From Sordariomycetes sp. S80-01Y (Eukaryota; Ascomycota; Sordariomycetes): DNA of 64,000 bases. Below, one piece after another: positions 21,367 to 32,469 of the stretch (position 1 is its first letter; the number at the start of each line of letters is the position of its first letter). The stretch is from assembly GCA_037042185.1 (NCBI GenBank), contig JAXQJY010000028.1, positions 2,604,001 to 2,668,000 of the forward strand, given 5' to 3'. A model generated the notes under the pieces. That model did no database searches. It was not told the origin of the DNA and saw only the letters and a program-made list of their open reading frames with translations. A program made the position numbers and the translations under genes.

Positions 21367-22218
21367 TCTCGAGCCAAAGATGCCTCAGTTCCATTGGCAT
21401 TGTGACGGAGCGACGGATTGAGAAGAACGTCCAGCTTTATGTGAAGCCATCGCTTCAACATCTGTGTTGCAAGTCAGAAGCAATCTGCGCCTTTCGACGC
21501 GCCTTTCGACGCGCCCTTACGGAGACGAATGACAGCCTAGACGCGCTAGTCCCGAGGGTGCTCCAGTGCAGGTCGTTGGATGGGGTTGCAATGTGGCCTG
21601 ACGTATACTGGGCAAGGCCACACATGGCTTGACACATTGAAAGATCCACCAATTAACATATCGGAAAAATTGCGCTGAAGAGCGACTGTTGTTTTAGACG
21701 GCTAACATGCCACGAAGCACTCAGCATAGCCTTATGCATATGTATTGCTGTGGTTCTTACCACCAGAGACCCCGGCTACCCTAGAATAGGGATATGGGCC
21801 GTGATTGAACACCTGTGAGTTGCACATGGAAAAGATTCGTTTCACACATCACTAGGATCGATTCAAGAAGATCAAGAGGTGTTTATACAAATAATTTGGA
21901 TACCCATGTTTCGGTGAAATTTACGGCAATGGCGAATTCGCTATTTCACGACTTGCTTCAATAGAAAACTACAAAATCACGGACAAGATTTCTGCAACAA
22001 ATTATTTTAATGCTTATGAAAGTAGCCGTTTCCGCGGATTTTTTTTATCAGCACTGCTTCGTGACATCTGCATTTGGGATTGATGTGGTGTGGCGCGACG
22101 GCTTCCAAAGGAGCCTAGGCATGTTGTCGTGGTGTTGCGAACCAAGATCCTCACAGGTTTGTTGTCGAACATTCTACCCTCCCCCTGACACCACTGATGC
22201 GCGACGCGTCAACCGACT
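21367..22218. other. AT-rich spacer
   Basis: About 850 bp, AT-rich from 21660 on, with a tandem pair of gcgcctttcgac at about 21486-21511. No gene is supported. It contains the IDO promoter. Confidence 0.5.
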
Positions 22219-23709
22219 CTAGTGCTGCCAAACGTTCGCAAACATCCCCCCCATCGCCTCTTCTACGCTCATCCCCTGCTTTGCGAACCTCTCTTCGGAT
22301 GCGAGATACAGTTCTGGCACGACACCTGTCGCGTCCTCGCCTAGCATCATCATGGCCACCGCCTCGCCAGACGGCCAGCACTGACACATTCCAGCGCCGT
22401 TGAAGCCCGCGCAAATCCACTCACCACCTGTAATGCCTCGGCCGCTAAGTCCCGTTGGCACCTCACCTACGAAAGGCAGCTGGTCGGCTGTGCAGCCCAA
22501 AGTGCCAGACCACATCCCCTTGACCTGAGGTAGCTGCCCCTCGGCCCAACCGTTGAATTGAGTAGGGAGAACAGTGGAAAGATCACGCCTCGTCACGTCA
22601 GGCACTACAGAGTCGTCTGCAGTAATCATGTCGTCGATTGGAGCAAGGTCAGAACCCCAGAAGATGGTGTGCTCGTTTGGTGACTGATTGCCATAGTACA
22701 CGCCCGAGGGTTGCACCCCGGTGTCGACATCTAGGTCTTGTTGACCGAAGAAAGACCACGTCCGATCCCGTCCGAATCGACCGAAGCCAGGACTCGCCTC
22801 CTGTGCAGACATGAATCCGCGGAGAGGGAAGATCTTGCCTCTGAGTCTGGGAAGTAGGTGGCCTGCGTAGCCATTGGTGGCGTGCACCAGCTTCTTGGTT
22901 CGGACGACTCCTCGGGGAGTCTCAAGAACATACTCCTGGGTAAGTCTGTCGAAAGTCACACCTTCAACAGCGGTGTTGGTCTCGATTATCAGACGGGACG
23001 GGTGCTCCCTGCACAATTGGTGCCATAGGGTGGTAACGAAGCGGTATGGCCAAAACGCACCGCAGTTGAAGCGAATCGCTCCCCCAACCGTCGTGATACC
23101 AAAGTCCTTCAGAGCCGCTTCAGGAGTCATGATCTCCACCTTGAGATTCGCTTCTGGCACCATCTTTTCGAGTAAGAGGAAAGAGGCCCGCATTTGTTCA
23201 AACGTCTTCTGGTCGAGGAAGCCCGCAATGTCCCTCGTTCTTCTGATTTCGCTCGCATTCTTAATCTCCTCGTCGGAGTTGCCAATCTCGTGCATCTTAT
23301 CCAAAGTACGGTACAGAAACTGAACGACCTCAACCGCTCTGCTCTCTCCATACTGTTCAAGCATTTCCGGGAACATGTAGGGAGCAAAGGTTGCGAGCCC
23401 GCCGCCATTGCGCCCTGTGGCGCCGCTGCATAGGGTCCTGGCCTCGAAGACAGCGACTGTGGCGTCTTCTGTGGATTCTAGGAGCCGCTTCGAGATACTG
23501 CAACCTGTGAGGCCTGAGCCGATAATGGCGAAATCAGTCCGGAGGGGGAGATTGGCCGACTGTACTGAGGAGAGCTCGGGGTGAGGAGGAAGCTGCCAGT
23601 AGGATGTCGTGGGGGTCGAGGAGGGAAGGCCTGGGTCCGAGGAGGCTTGCGAGACCAACTTCTCGAAGAGAACTGGTGAGGTATGGGTTGTTGTTCGAGA
23701 TTCCATCAT
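22219..23709 (-). CDS. FAD-dependent oxidoreductase, DAO (amino-acid/amine oxidase-like) family
   Basis: An intronless protein of 496 aa from the ATG at 23709 (525 aa from the first ATG at 23796). The FAD-binding beta-alpha-beta motif is TDFAIIGSGLTGCSISKRLL. CSGATGRNGGGLATFAPY is the second DAO-family hallmark, and GEWICAGFNGAGM near the end closes the FAD site. Relatives include glycine/D-amino-acid-oxidase-type and gamma-glutamylputrescine-oxidase-like enzymes that oxidise C-N bonds with O2. The substrate is unknown. The start at 23709 is preferred because a TATA element at 23769-23779 lies downstream of the 23796 ATG and only about 60 bp before 23709. It diverges from the GH88 gene, with a tandem TCCG repeat between them. 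Confidence 0.88.
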   Translation of the reverse strand: MMESRTTTHTSPVLFEKLVSQASSDPGLPSSTPTTSYWQLPPHPELSSVQSANLPLRTDFAIIGSGLTGCSISKRLLESTEDATVAVFEARTLCSGATGRNGGGLATFAPYMFPEMLEQYGESRAVEVVQFLYRTLDKMHEIGNSDEEIKNASEIRRTRDIAGFLDQKTFEQMRASFLLLEKMVPEANLKVEIMTPEAALKDFGITTVGGAIRFNCGAFWPYRFVTTLWHQLCREHPSRLIIETNTAVEGVTFDRLTQEYVLETPRGVVRTKKLVHATNGYAGHLLPRLRGKIFPLRGFMSAQEASPGFGRFGRDRTWSFFGQQDLDVDTGVQPSGVYYGNQSPNEHTIFWGSDLAPIDDMITADDSVVPDVTRRDLSTVLPTQFNGWAEGQLPQVKGMWSGTLGCTADQLPFVGEVPTGLSGRGITGGEWICAGFNGAGMCQCWPSGEAVAMMMLGEDATGVVPELYLASEERFAKQGMSVEEAMGGMFANVWQH

Positions 23710-23768
23710 ATGGGGAGGACCTGTTGGAAGGAGGCATTCCATATTGACGGGCACTTCAGCCCAAGGGC

Positions 23769-23779
23769 CTTTATATACA
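23769..23779 (-). promoter_or_regulatory. TATA box of the FAD oxidoreductase gene
   Basis: GTATATAAAGG on the minus strand. Its position argues that translation begins at 23742 or, more likely, 23709. Confidence 0.45.
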
Positions 23780-23915
23780 AGGAAAGGCCTTAACATGAGA
23801 ATGCTGCCTGCCCTTCATGCCTCCATATCGTAAAGGCCATCGTCTCTCGGTTCCCCGAAAGTCCGGAGGATTGGACTCCCCTGTTCGAGCCTTCTATTTG
23901 GGCGGACTCTTTGAA

Positions 23916-23947
23916 TGTCCGAACATCCGAACGTCCGCACGTCCGCA
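23916..23947. repeat. Four tandem 8-bp units carrying TCCG
   Basis: tgtccgaa, catccgaa, cgtccgca, cgtccgca in direct succession. On the other strand this gives four CGGA cores spaced exactly 8 bp. It lies in the shared promoter of the FAD oxidoreductase and GH88 genes, so it is a candidate array of Zn2Cys6 half-sites. Confidence 0.6.
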
Positions 23948-24423
23948 AGTGCTCAGTACTTCGGCAGCACCCGAGAGATGTTTCTTGCCTTACAGCTCTA
24001 AATACCATATGGCAACAGGTCAGACGATACTGGCCGTTTCTTCCCCCACCCGCCTCCAATACCAAGTTATAGGACGCCGCCCTCGAGTAGCCTGAAATGT
24101 CGGAGTCAATTGGTGTGGCTGACTGGTGAGGGCCGACGCGCCTCCAGCGCCTCGCCGACCATCTAGAGTGCAGAAGACTCGCATTACTCTTCAAGTTGAA
24201 TTGGCTCTGACATATGCATGAACGCCATCAAGATCAGAAAACATGTTGAGCGCTGAGCTCCGGCACTCGCCAGGCCTGCAAAGCGGTGGCGTCGCCTTCA
24301 CGCCCACTCTGTCGTCAGCCCGGGCATCGGCTCAACTGACGGGTCCCCTTTAGCCCGACCGACATCGCCAACTCATCGGGAGCTCGTCTGCGCGGCGGGG
24401 GATGTCCGAACGACACAAGTCAC
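23948..24423. promoter_or_regulatory. Rest of the divergent promoter FAD oxidoreductase / GH88
   Basis: No gene is visible. A further gatgtccgaac copy of the upstream repeat unit occurs at about 24401-24411, close to the GH88 start, next to a GGCGGGGG run resembling a CreA site. Confidence 0.4.
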
Positions 24424-26065
24424 ATGGGACTGGAGGCGGCTTATATCATGTCTAGATTCGGGTCTCTCAACTTATCCCAAGACACATCACCGAGGACAGG
24501 AACCACAATGGCGCCCCATGCAGAAGCCTCGCCTAGGGCCCAATCGGCCGTCCCGTCAACCAAGCGATCCTCAGACAACGAAATTGTCAGTGTTGGTCCC
24601 CCAGCCTCTTGTATAAGCGGAAAGCTTGCGGAATTGTTTGAGGACAATGTTCCGGCGAAGATCTTGAGGACTGCTACGCTTGGGCTCGTGAATAACGTAG
24701 GTTGGACAATATTACGCCCGTGGTGCGCTCGCTGATGACCTCAGAACCCACCAGCTGCCTATCCGGAATACGTCCCCCAGACTGGCCCAAATGCCGGTCT
24801 CTATGAGCTCAGAGAAGCTGACTTTTGGACTTGTGGTTTCTTCCCTGGGAGCATCTACTCTCTGATCGAGCGCATCGTCAAATTTCCCCAAGCTGTTCCC
24901 TGCAAGAACAAGCAGAGGTTGCTCGACGAGCTCTTGGCCTTGGGCGAGCCATGGATGAAACCAATTCATCAAATGGCAAAGCGGACTGATACCCATGACA
25001 TGTCTTTTATGGTGCAGCCTTCGATGCGAGTTCGGTGGGAAGTCTTACACGACAGGGAAGCCCTCGATTCTATCGTCACAGCTGCCCGTTGTCTATATAC
25101 GCGCAATAGCACCACTGTGGGAGCGATGCGCTCTTGGGATATCTTAGACCAGGAGGGCGTCAGCATCACGAGCGCTGCAGAGGACTTTCTCGTCATCATC
25201 GACTCCATGTGCAATCTGGACCTCCTCTACTACGCTGCCGCGCACACAGGGGATGTTCATCTCGGAGATGCAGCCACCGCGCATGCAAAGACGCTTATCA
25301 GGACCCATCTCCGACCAGAGAAAGATCCGCGAGGCACAAAGCATCTCTTGAGTTCGATCCACGTAGTTAACTTTGATCCGAGGACGGGCAGTGTCAAAGA
25401 ACAACGCACCGGCCAAGGCTATCACGCAACATCGACCTGGGCGCGAGGCCAAGCTTGGGGCATTAGTATGTTTCCTCTATCCTTATCAAAACTAGCACTA
25501 ATAGCGACCAGTGGGCTATGCACAGACTTATCAATGGACGAAGGACCCCGAGTTTCTCGAAATTGCCATCGCCATGGCCGAGTACTTCATTCTCCGCCTC
25601 GAAACGTCACCATCAATAGTAGAGCTCAACGTCATGGGTGAGAGCCGGAAGCGGGGACGTTACGTGCCACTGTGGGATTTCGACGCACCCATTTTGGACG
25701 AGGCCAACCCTCTCCGTGATTCCTCGGCGGGAGTGATTGCAGCAAACGGGATGCTCATCCTGTCACAGGCGCTGGCCGGATCTGGAAGGGCTGAGCAAAG
25801 CAAACGGTTCCGTGATATGGCCGTCACAATCGTTTCTGACACTCTAGACTTCTCTCTGGCGGACAAGGCCAACATCGTTTCCAATTCAGGTGAAATCACG
25901 GTTACCGATGAGACCGAGGGCAGAAGGTTTGACGCCATACTCAAGAATGCGACTGCCAACTACAACGCCAAGGATCACAAGAGATATTGGGATCATGGAC
26001 TCGTCTATGGGGACTATTACTTGATAGAGTTTGGCAACAGGCTACTAAAGATGGGTTTGGTGTAA
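24424..26065 (+). CDS. GH88 unsaturated glucuronyl/galacturonyl hydrolase
   Basis: Three exons (introns 24697-24744 and 25466-25511) encode 515 aa. An N-terminal region of about 90 residues is Ser/Pro/Ala-rich and poorly conserved. The (alpha/alpha)6 barrel follows: [24 protein letters not shown] (matching the catalytic Asp HDxGF region of unsaturated glucuronyl hydrolases), STWARGQAW and [11 protein letters not shown], the last formed only after splicing, then [14 protein letters not shown] at the end. Such enzymes hydrate the 4,5-unsaturated uronic acid left by polysaccharide lyases (pectin, rhamnogalacturonan, ulvan or glycosaminoglycan fragments). No signal peptide, so it probably acts inside the cell on imported oligomers. 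Its stop is only 68 bp from the stop of the convergent Zn2Cys6 gene, and a transporter remnant lies beyond, suggesting a small uronide-use cluster. Confidence 0.92.
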
Positions 26066-26132
26066 TAGAGGCTAAGTAGTACATCATTGTTATTGAAAGA
26101 AACACGTGGGAGGCCATTTGCCTTTCGCCCCA

Positions 26133-28810
26133 TCATACCTGATCGCCCCCAGCAGGCGTCCATGTGAGGCCCTGATTCCCCTGTGGAGCGGCAAAGATCA
26201 TGTCGTCCAGGCTGATCACTCTGTCCATCGCCATGAAATCCTCATTCATCAGCATGTGCGAGATTGCCGAGAGCTGGTCTGGATGCATCTCGGTACCTGG
26301 TGTCAGGCCCGACGGTGGCACCTGGCCCAGCCGACTGACTCCAGCCATGTTGGAGGTGAGCTGTGACAATGGACGTTCAGTTATGCTCTCGTCGTTGGTA
26401 TTATTTCCCACATCACCTCCAAAAGCCATGCCATTCACCCCTAGTCCCGCGTCTTGTGGCTCAGCCGCGGTATCAGGGAAAAATGGACTCGATGTAACTC
26501 CTTGCATCATCCCACTCGTGTAGCCCAGCACATCAATCAGGTACTGCGAATCCGACTCGCATTGGGCGTGCAGAAGACGTAGCTGAGCAGCATACTTCCC
26601 TGCAAGAGATGTGGCAGCTTTGTGGCCCAGTGTTGGCCCGGCCCAACGCCTCGCCATCTCATCGAGGGCTTTCAGCAGTATAGCGAACTCCGGTGCAAGC
26701 TCTTCAGTCTTGTAATGCCGCCAATGTACTGCGCCTGGTCAGTATAGATCTTGTAAGAAGTAAGCGTACGAATGGACAGACTCAGAAGAGCCCTGGCGCT
26801 AATGAAGACGCAGAAAGCATACTGATCAGCTACCGGGCTATGCGTGGGCGTGTACTTCAGATACTTTTGCGTAATTGTCGTTGTCTCCACGGCAGCGACT
26901 TGGCAAGTTTCGGCGCTACAGATGCTGGGAAGCTTGAAGCTCTCCGACCATCGAGGTTCTGGATATGCAATCCTTTGATGTAGGAGTATCATTGATGTGT
27001 TGTGTGTTACGTGAGCGAGCGTGAGATTGGGGTCCATGTCCACGGAGTCTGCCTGGCGGCTGATGTTAGAGTCTCGCCACCTCTGCGGCAGGAACATCTT
27101 CCAGCTGATGGTGTTAGCTAGTCTTCTACAGGGAAGTAGGATCGGTATCTCACTGGACGAGCCGCAGGTCTAGCTCTTTGAATCTCGTCAGCCAATCACT
27201 GACCTGTTGCCGGTTCTTGAAATCTATCTTCTGCTGCAGGAAGTAGGTTGTGATGCGGCTCAAACTCTCCGTGGCCTCGATGCGATAAGCAAAGGCCCCA
27301 ACTGTGGTCATGTCCATGTCCGCTGCACCCAGGCGATTCGTCGATGCGGTCGTGTCTTGGTTCTGCTCTGGACTCGGATAGTTCCCTGGTAGAAATGCCA
27401 GAGAATTGCCAATCCTTGCGACTGAGCGATCCCAAATCCCAAAGAACGGAGTCGTCACGGCCTCTGACTTGTGCCAGAGACCGCCGTCTGCAGGGAGGCG
27501 TCGTTGAACATCATCGGACGTCAAGCTCGTGTTCCAACCAGTAGTTACTGAGCAGAACCTACTCACCATGAGAACAAGTCGGGGTCACTGGGTGGGGGAG
27601 CATTGAACTGACCTATCAAGGCAAAAAATACTCCAGAATACTCGCCGCCTCTGCTCATCAGATGTCCAGTCTTTGGGACCAGACACCGTGGGCAGCGGCT
27701 TCAAAAGGGGTCGGCTATTTGCAACATCTGACTCTACACTTAGCTGGAGGTATTCCACGGTCCTTGTCAAAGACCCAATGATAGACCAGGCTTTGGAAGC
27801 TTCACCGCTCCCAATCTAGACTGTAAGCATCATCCAATATGATATTAGGGAGAGACTCACGTCATTGAAGGCAACAATAATCAGGGCTTGCGAGTTCTCC
27901 ACGGAGAGTCCATCCATGGACGTCAGAACCACAATGTTCCGCGATCGAGCGGTGAGGCTCTCAATCTCCCAAGGCGGCATCTCTGAAGCAACGAAGCGAA
28001 GTGCAGCCACCACCATAGCATGGAGAACCACTGTCAGATGTGGCAGCTCCTGTTGTTCGTGAATACGGCGTCGAAATTGCGTCTCGTGCAATATGGGAAT
28101 CCAAGGCTGGATAATATCGAAGTATTTGTCGATAATCTGCTCCATCAAATCAGGGGAAGGAAGATTTGTCGATGTACATTCCAGGCTTTCTTCCAGGGGT
28201 AGCACGAGGTCGACATTCGGGTTGCCGCAACTGTCCACACGCCGTCTTTTCCGTGGAGGATCACAAGAGCGTTGCTGAGATGCCCAATCCTGACGGTACG
28301 ATGTCTGTCTACCAGAGCTCTGGGATGCTGCAGGGGAAACCACGGATTGGTTCCTGAGATGTTCGTTGAGACGCAAGGTCGAACCCCTCCGAGGCTGTGA
28401 GCCGAGCTTTTGAAGCTCTGAAGTGAGCATGGACAGTACTTCGACAACATCATGGGATCCATGGGAAGATCTGTCGTTTCCGTTTGCCGAGCAACACTGA
28501 GATTCATTTTGCGACCGATCCAAAAGGGCTTGCTCGAGTGCCTCTGAATGGTTCTGTCAGTAAGGCAATGCGAAGAAACGCCATGTTCGAACCCACCTAC
28601 ACGGCGGCTCAAAGAGCCGACAGCTCCAGCTTTGATTCCTGGCTTGTTCTTCTTCAGGTCGTAGACACATGGCGACTCTAACCTTTTGCAGTGGGAGCAG
28701 ATAGGCTGTTCCCGAGAGCATTTGAGCTTTCGACGACGACATCCCTGGCAAGAAGGAGTATCCGAGTCAGGGGCAGCATCTGAAGCTTGGCTCAGACCAT
28801 GCGGATCCAT
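26133..28810 (-). CDS. Zn2Cys6 transcription factor with fungal-specific regulatory domain (809 aa)
   Basis: Six exons (introns 28554-28600, 27816-27860, 27559-27612, 27105-27153, 26729-26781) encode 809 aa. Residues 21-48 form the binuclear zinc cluster ([20 protein letters not shown]), followed by the basic linker [24 protein letters not shown] basic patch follows at mid-protein. The fungal_trans domain includes [47 protein letters not shown] and [13 protein letters not shown], several of which exist only after splicing. It should be a nuclear regulator binding CGG-type sites. It sits between GH88 (convergent) and the MFS remnant (divergent, 488-bp shared promoter), so control of those two genes is the natural guess. 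The last intron uses GTCTGT, a weaker donor, and is the least certain junction. Confidence 0.9.
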
Positions 28811-29298
28811 TGTCCCACCGAAACATGGGTTGGCCAACGCTCGATTGATGGCACTTTGCGTTGAAGCGGGCAGCGTGGTAAGTGGCGGCCGAAGACTGAA
28901 GCGCAGCCTCAGTGGCGGGGGCAGTCCTGTTAAATCAATGTGTACCCAGTCCCTCCCGGTCCAGACCCTCGGTTCAATTTTTGCCGCAGATAACTTACCC
29001 CCCATCCTCTCCAATGAGCTAAATCTGGGGAGAGTTGAGTGACGCTCGCTGGCTTGGGGTATTTTGCGGGGGAAAACAAGCTTACCGGATGCCTTTAACC
29101 CGATGCCCGGTAGTGGAACTAGCACCTATTGCCGGTCCAGTCGCTTTGCACCAACGATGCCAATACTCCACAACAGGACAAGACAGAGAGCCGGCAGTGT
29201 TGAATTGGTGGAGCTATAAAGATGCGGAGATCCAGATCAAGAGCAGAAAGATACCACCTTGCTGACAGCCTTCTCGCCTAACAAATCCACTGATACTC
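28811..29298. promoter_or_regulatory. Divergent promoter Zn2Cys6 gene / MFS remnant
   Basis: 488 bp. It holds the inverted pair TACCGG (29083-29088) and CCGGTA (29107-29112), 18 bp apart, and a TATAAA at 29215-29220 for the rightward gene. No gene is supported. Confidence 0.45.
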
Positions 29299-31087
29299 AT
29301 GGCAGGCTCTAAGCCGACGGGTGAGCCCCAGATGGCCGCATTGCCGAGCCCTGAGGTGGCCGGCCATGATCCTCTGGCCAAGGAAAAGGGAGCCACCATG
29401 ATGGCTGCACCAGCAGAGGAAGTAGCCCAAGTAGCGGAAGAGGTGCCGGCGACGCGAGACCTTAAGGAAGCTCCCAAGCGCAACGTATGGGTGGCGTGGG
29501 CCTACATGTTCAATTGGTATCCTTCGCATTATCCTCCCGAGGAGCGCAAGTTCTTGCGGAAGCTCGATGGTTTCATGTTGACCTTCACCGTTAGTCCACC
29601 TGAGCACATAGACCTAATGGAACATTGTAGACCAACTCACATGTTCATCACAGTGCATCGCCTTTTTTCTGAAATGGCTCGATCAGAGCAATATCAATTC
29701 CGCATATGTTTCTGGCATGAAGGAAGAGTGGGGGCTCTACGGCAACGAGTACTCCAAGTTCGAGACCTTCTACAACGTTGGCTATGTCATTTGTCAAGTG
29801 CCCGCAATGCTGGTATTTTTCAAGGCCAAAGTACACGTGAATCTTCCTGCCGGCCTGTGAGGTCCTCTGGAGCATCTTGACGTTCGCACGGAGCCAGCTT
29901 CAGTCGGCACCACAGATCTACAGGACACGGTTTCTGCTCGGCGTTCTCGAGACCCCCGTGTTCTCAGGATGTTTGTTCATCCTATCTTCGTGGTACAAGC
30001 CGGAAGAGCTTTTCAAAAGGGCTGGGCTGTGGTATGTCTCCAACAACGTCGGCGTCATGTTTGGTGGATATATGCAGGCTGCTGCGTACACAAACCTCAA
30101 CGGAGTCGCCGGTCGCTCGGGGTAGCGTTGGCTGTTCATCATTGGTAATGCCTGAGATAAATACAGAGGGGAAGCTTGCTGACTATATCGCTCAGATGGT
30201 TGTATTTCTCTGCCACTTTCCCTTCTGGGCTTTTGATCTTCCCTGGAATGCCTATGAGCAAGAAAATCTGGTGGATGACTGAGGATGAGTACAAACTCGG
30301 GCAACAGCGGATGCGCGAAGTCGGCGTTGCGGAACCAACCAAAATATCTAAGGCTTTGCTGAGACGGATCTTTTGCCACTGGCATTGGTATGTCGGAGTC
30401 TTGGCTTACATTCTGTTTTTGAGCGGAGCCTATCCTCATGGCCAAATGGCCATATGGCTCAAGGACCTCAGCGATCGATTTGGAACCTACACTGTCCCGG
30501 AAATCAACAGTAAGTGATCCAAGCTGGATCACATGTACTTGCACTGAAAAAATGACAGTCATTCCAACGGGAGCTCAAGAAGTCTCAGTCATCGGTACCA
30601 TCATTGCGACGAATCTCTGCGTGGTGTACCCAACTTGGATCATCTACCAGATCGTAATGGCCTTCTTCATGTTTGCCAACATCTGCATGATGATGGTGTG
30701 GGACATTCCACATACTTTGAAGTTTGTGGCTTTCTACCTCTTCGGTGTAAGTCCCGATCCACCACGTCTTGTGCTTAACTTGTCTGACCCTTGAGGTAGA
30801 TGAGCGCGGCTGTAATGCCTATCCTGGCCCCAAGTGTCAACTGGTGGCTGAAAGATTCTGCGGAAGCGCGAGCCTTCTTCTCCGGCAGTATGATTGTAGG
30901 TTCTACGCAGCCAAGCAGAAATATTTTCTAATGTTTCCAGACCCTTGGATTTGCAGTCAAGTCATTCTACCCCTTGGTCGTCCTTCCCATCATCGATGGG
31001 CCGAGATGGGGGAAGGGTTACATTGTCAACTTCTTCTTCATCCTCGGGGCCTGGGCGCTCCTCACCGGGGGCTATCTGGTTCATTGA
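29299..31087 (+). pseudogene. Decayed Seo1/allantoate-permease-like MFS transporter
   Basis: Sequence typical of the yeast Seo1-like branch of the anion:cation symporter MFS family starts at ATG 29299: [16 protein letters not shown], then after an intron (29590-29653) [17 protein letters not shown], then [10 protein letters not shown]. The reading frame then breaks: a net +1 shift (apparently four extra bases) near 29850-29856 precedes [14 protein letters not shown] at 30123-30125 replaces the expected Trp of GWRWLFII. A one-base deficit near 30231-30236 separates LPLSLLGF from [13 protein letters not shown]. Other introns keep proper signals (30145-30195 and later ones ending near 30558, 30799 and 30940), so it decayed recently. 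Three independent lesions make a functional carrier unlikely unless they are sequencing errors. It was presumably the uptake system of the GH88 cluster. Confidence 0.78.
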
Positions 31088-31287
31088 CGTTGGGAAAGAT
31101 GTCAACAGCAACTACAAGAAGGGTTTGCAAGGGAAGAAGATGACCCCAAAGCTGAGGTAAAGCACGTTGTGTGGTGGAGCATGACGGTAGTTTGTGAATT
31201 GTCGACACTATTTCAATATTTTATTGAGTCAGAGTTATGGGCTAGTCTGGAGAAGTCACACTTGTGGTTAAATTTGATGTTGAACCC

Positions 31288-32469
31288 TTAGGCAGCGAAC
31301 TTATAACGGTCTTCTTCAGCCTTGGACAGTTAGTTCTGACAACGGGAACCAGAACGACAAGCAGAACTTACCCAGTATTTGTTGAAACCAACACCTTCGC
31401 ATACCTCTGAATAGGAGAGAATCTGCGGAGGCGCACCGACAGTCATGCTCTTCTTCAGCGCTTCCAGCGTCTCACGGATACTCTTGAGCTTCGCCGCTAC
31501 CAGAGTCCAGGGGTACGCAACGGCGCAGAAGCCGAGATCGGCAAGGTCCCTTGCTGAAAGGTTCTCGGTCTTTCCACCCTCGATAACTGCGACAAATAGT
31601 TAGCTAATGTTAAAGAAACTGCTTCCCACAATCAGGGACATACTATTTGCAAATACCGGCATCTGTAGTTGCTGGATGCACTCCTGCATCGCGGCCCTGT
31701 CAGGTAAGGCCTCAACAAAGACCGCATCCACGCCGATCTTCTTGAATTCCAATGCTCTAGTTATAGCCTCTTCCCACCCTAGTATGAGAGCATCTGTTCT
31801 GGCGAGGATAAAGATGTCCTTGCCCTCGTCCCGAGCGTCGCACGCCGCTTGGATGCGGGCAAAGGCTTCTCCTCGACCCACAACGGACTTTCCTTTTGTA
31901 TGGCCACATCCTATAGATATTTCAGTATTAATCAAGAATATTTGAGAAGATTCTGGAAGAGTTTCCATACGTTTTGGCCAGGTTTGATCCTCAATCATGA
32001 TACCGGCTGCTCCTGCATGTGCGTAGCTTTGCACGGTTCTTTTGACGTTCATTGGGCTGCCATATCCGGTATCACCATCTGCCATTACCGGAACCGTAAC
32101 CTGGCGGACGGCTTCTTGAATCTTGTCGCACATCTCAGCCATGGCAATGTAGCCGGTGTCGGGGAGGCCGTAGGCGCTGGAGACCGGATACCCCGCTAGA
32201 AAGATCATGGGAAATCCAGCCTCTTCAACAAGACGCGAGGACAGTCCGTCATAAGAACAACAATGAGCTAGGATCTTACTCGGGTCATTGGATGCCTCTA
32301 ACATCATTGTTCTCAAGCGAGACGCTTGCAGGGAAGGTATGTGCCCTCTGACATTCGGAAGACTCAAGCTTATATCGCCGGTGTGGCTGACGGAACCGTT
32401 TCTGCTTGTAGCAGCATTATCGTCAAACCTGAATGGATAAGGAACTGTGTTGACGATTGACTTGGACAT
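31288..32469 (-). CDS. Isocitrate lyase/PEP mutase superfamily enzyme (oxaloacetate hydrolase or C-C lyase type)
   Basis: Four exons (introns 31911-31970, 31587-31643, 31321-31371) encode 337 aa. Visible signatures: AGYPVSSAYGLPDTG, VMADGDTGYGSP with the Mg2+-binding Asp, GIMIEDQTWPKRCGHTKGK whose KRCGH crosses the first splice, and FILARTDA. KRCGH with catalytic Cys marks the lyase/hydrolase branch (2-methylisocitrate lyase, oxaloacetate acetylhydrolase, dimethylmalate lyase) rather than true PEP mutase. It would cleave a C-C bond of a 2,3-substituted malate or oxaloacetate; oxalate formation is one possibility. It has no obvious peroxisomal or mitochondrial signal. It diverges from the MFS gene at 32964 across a promoter with a perfect palindrome, suggesting that this carrier imports or exports its substrate or product. 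Confidence 0.9.
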
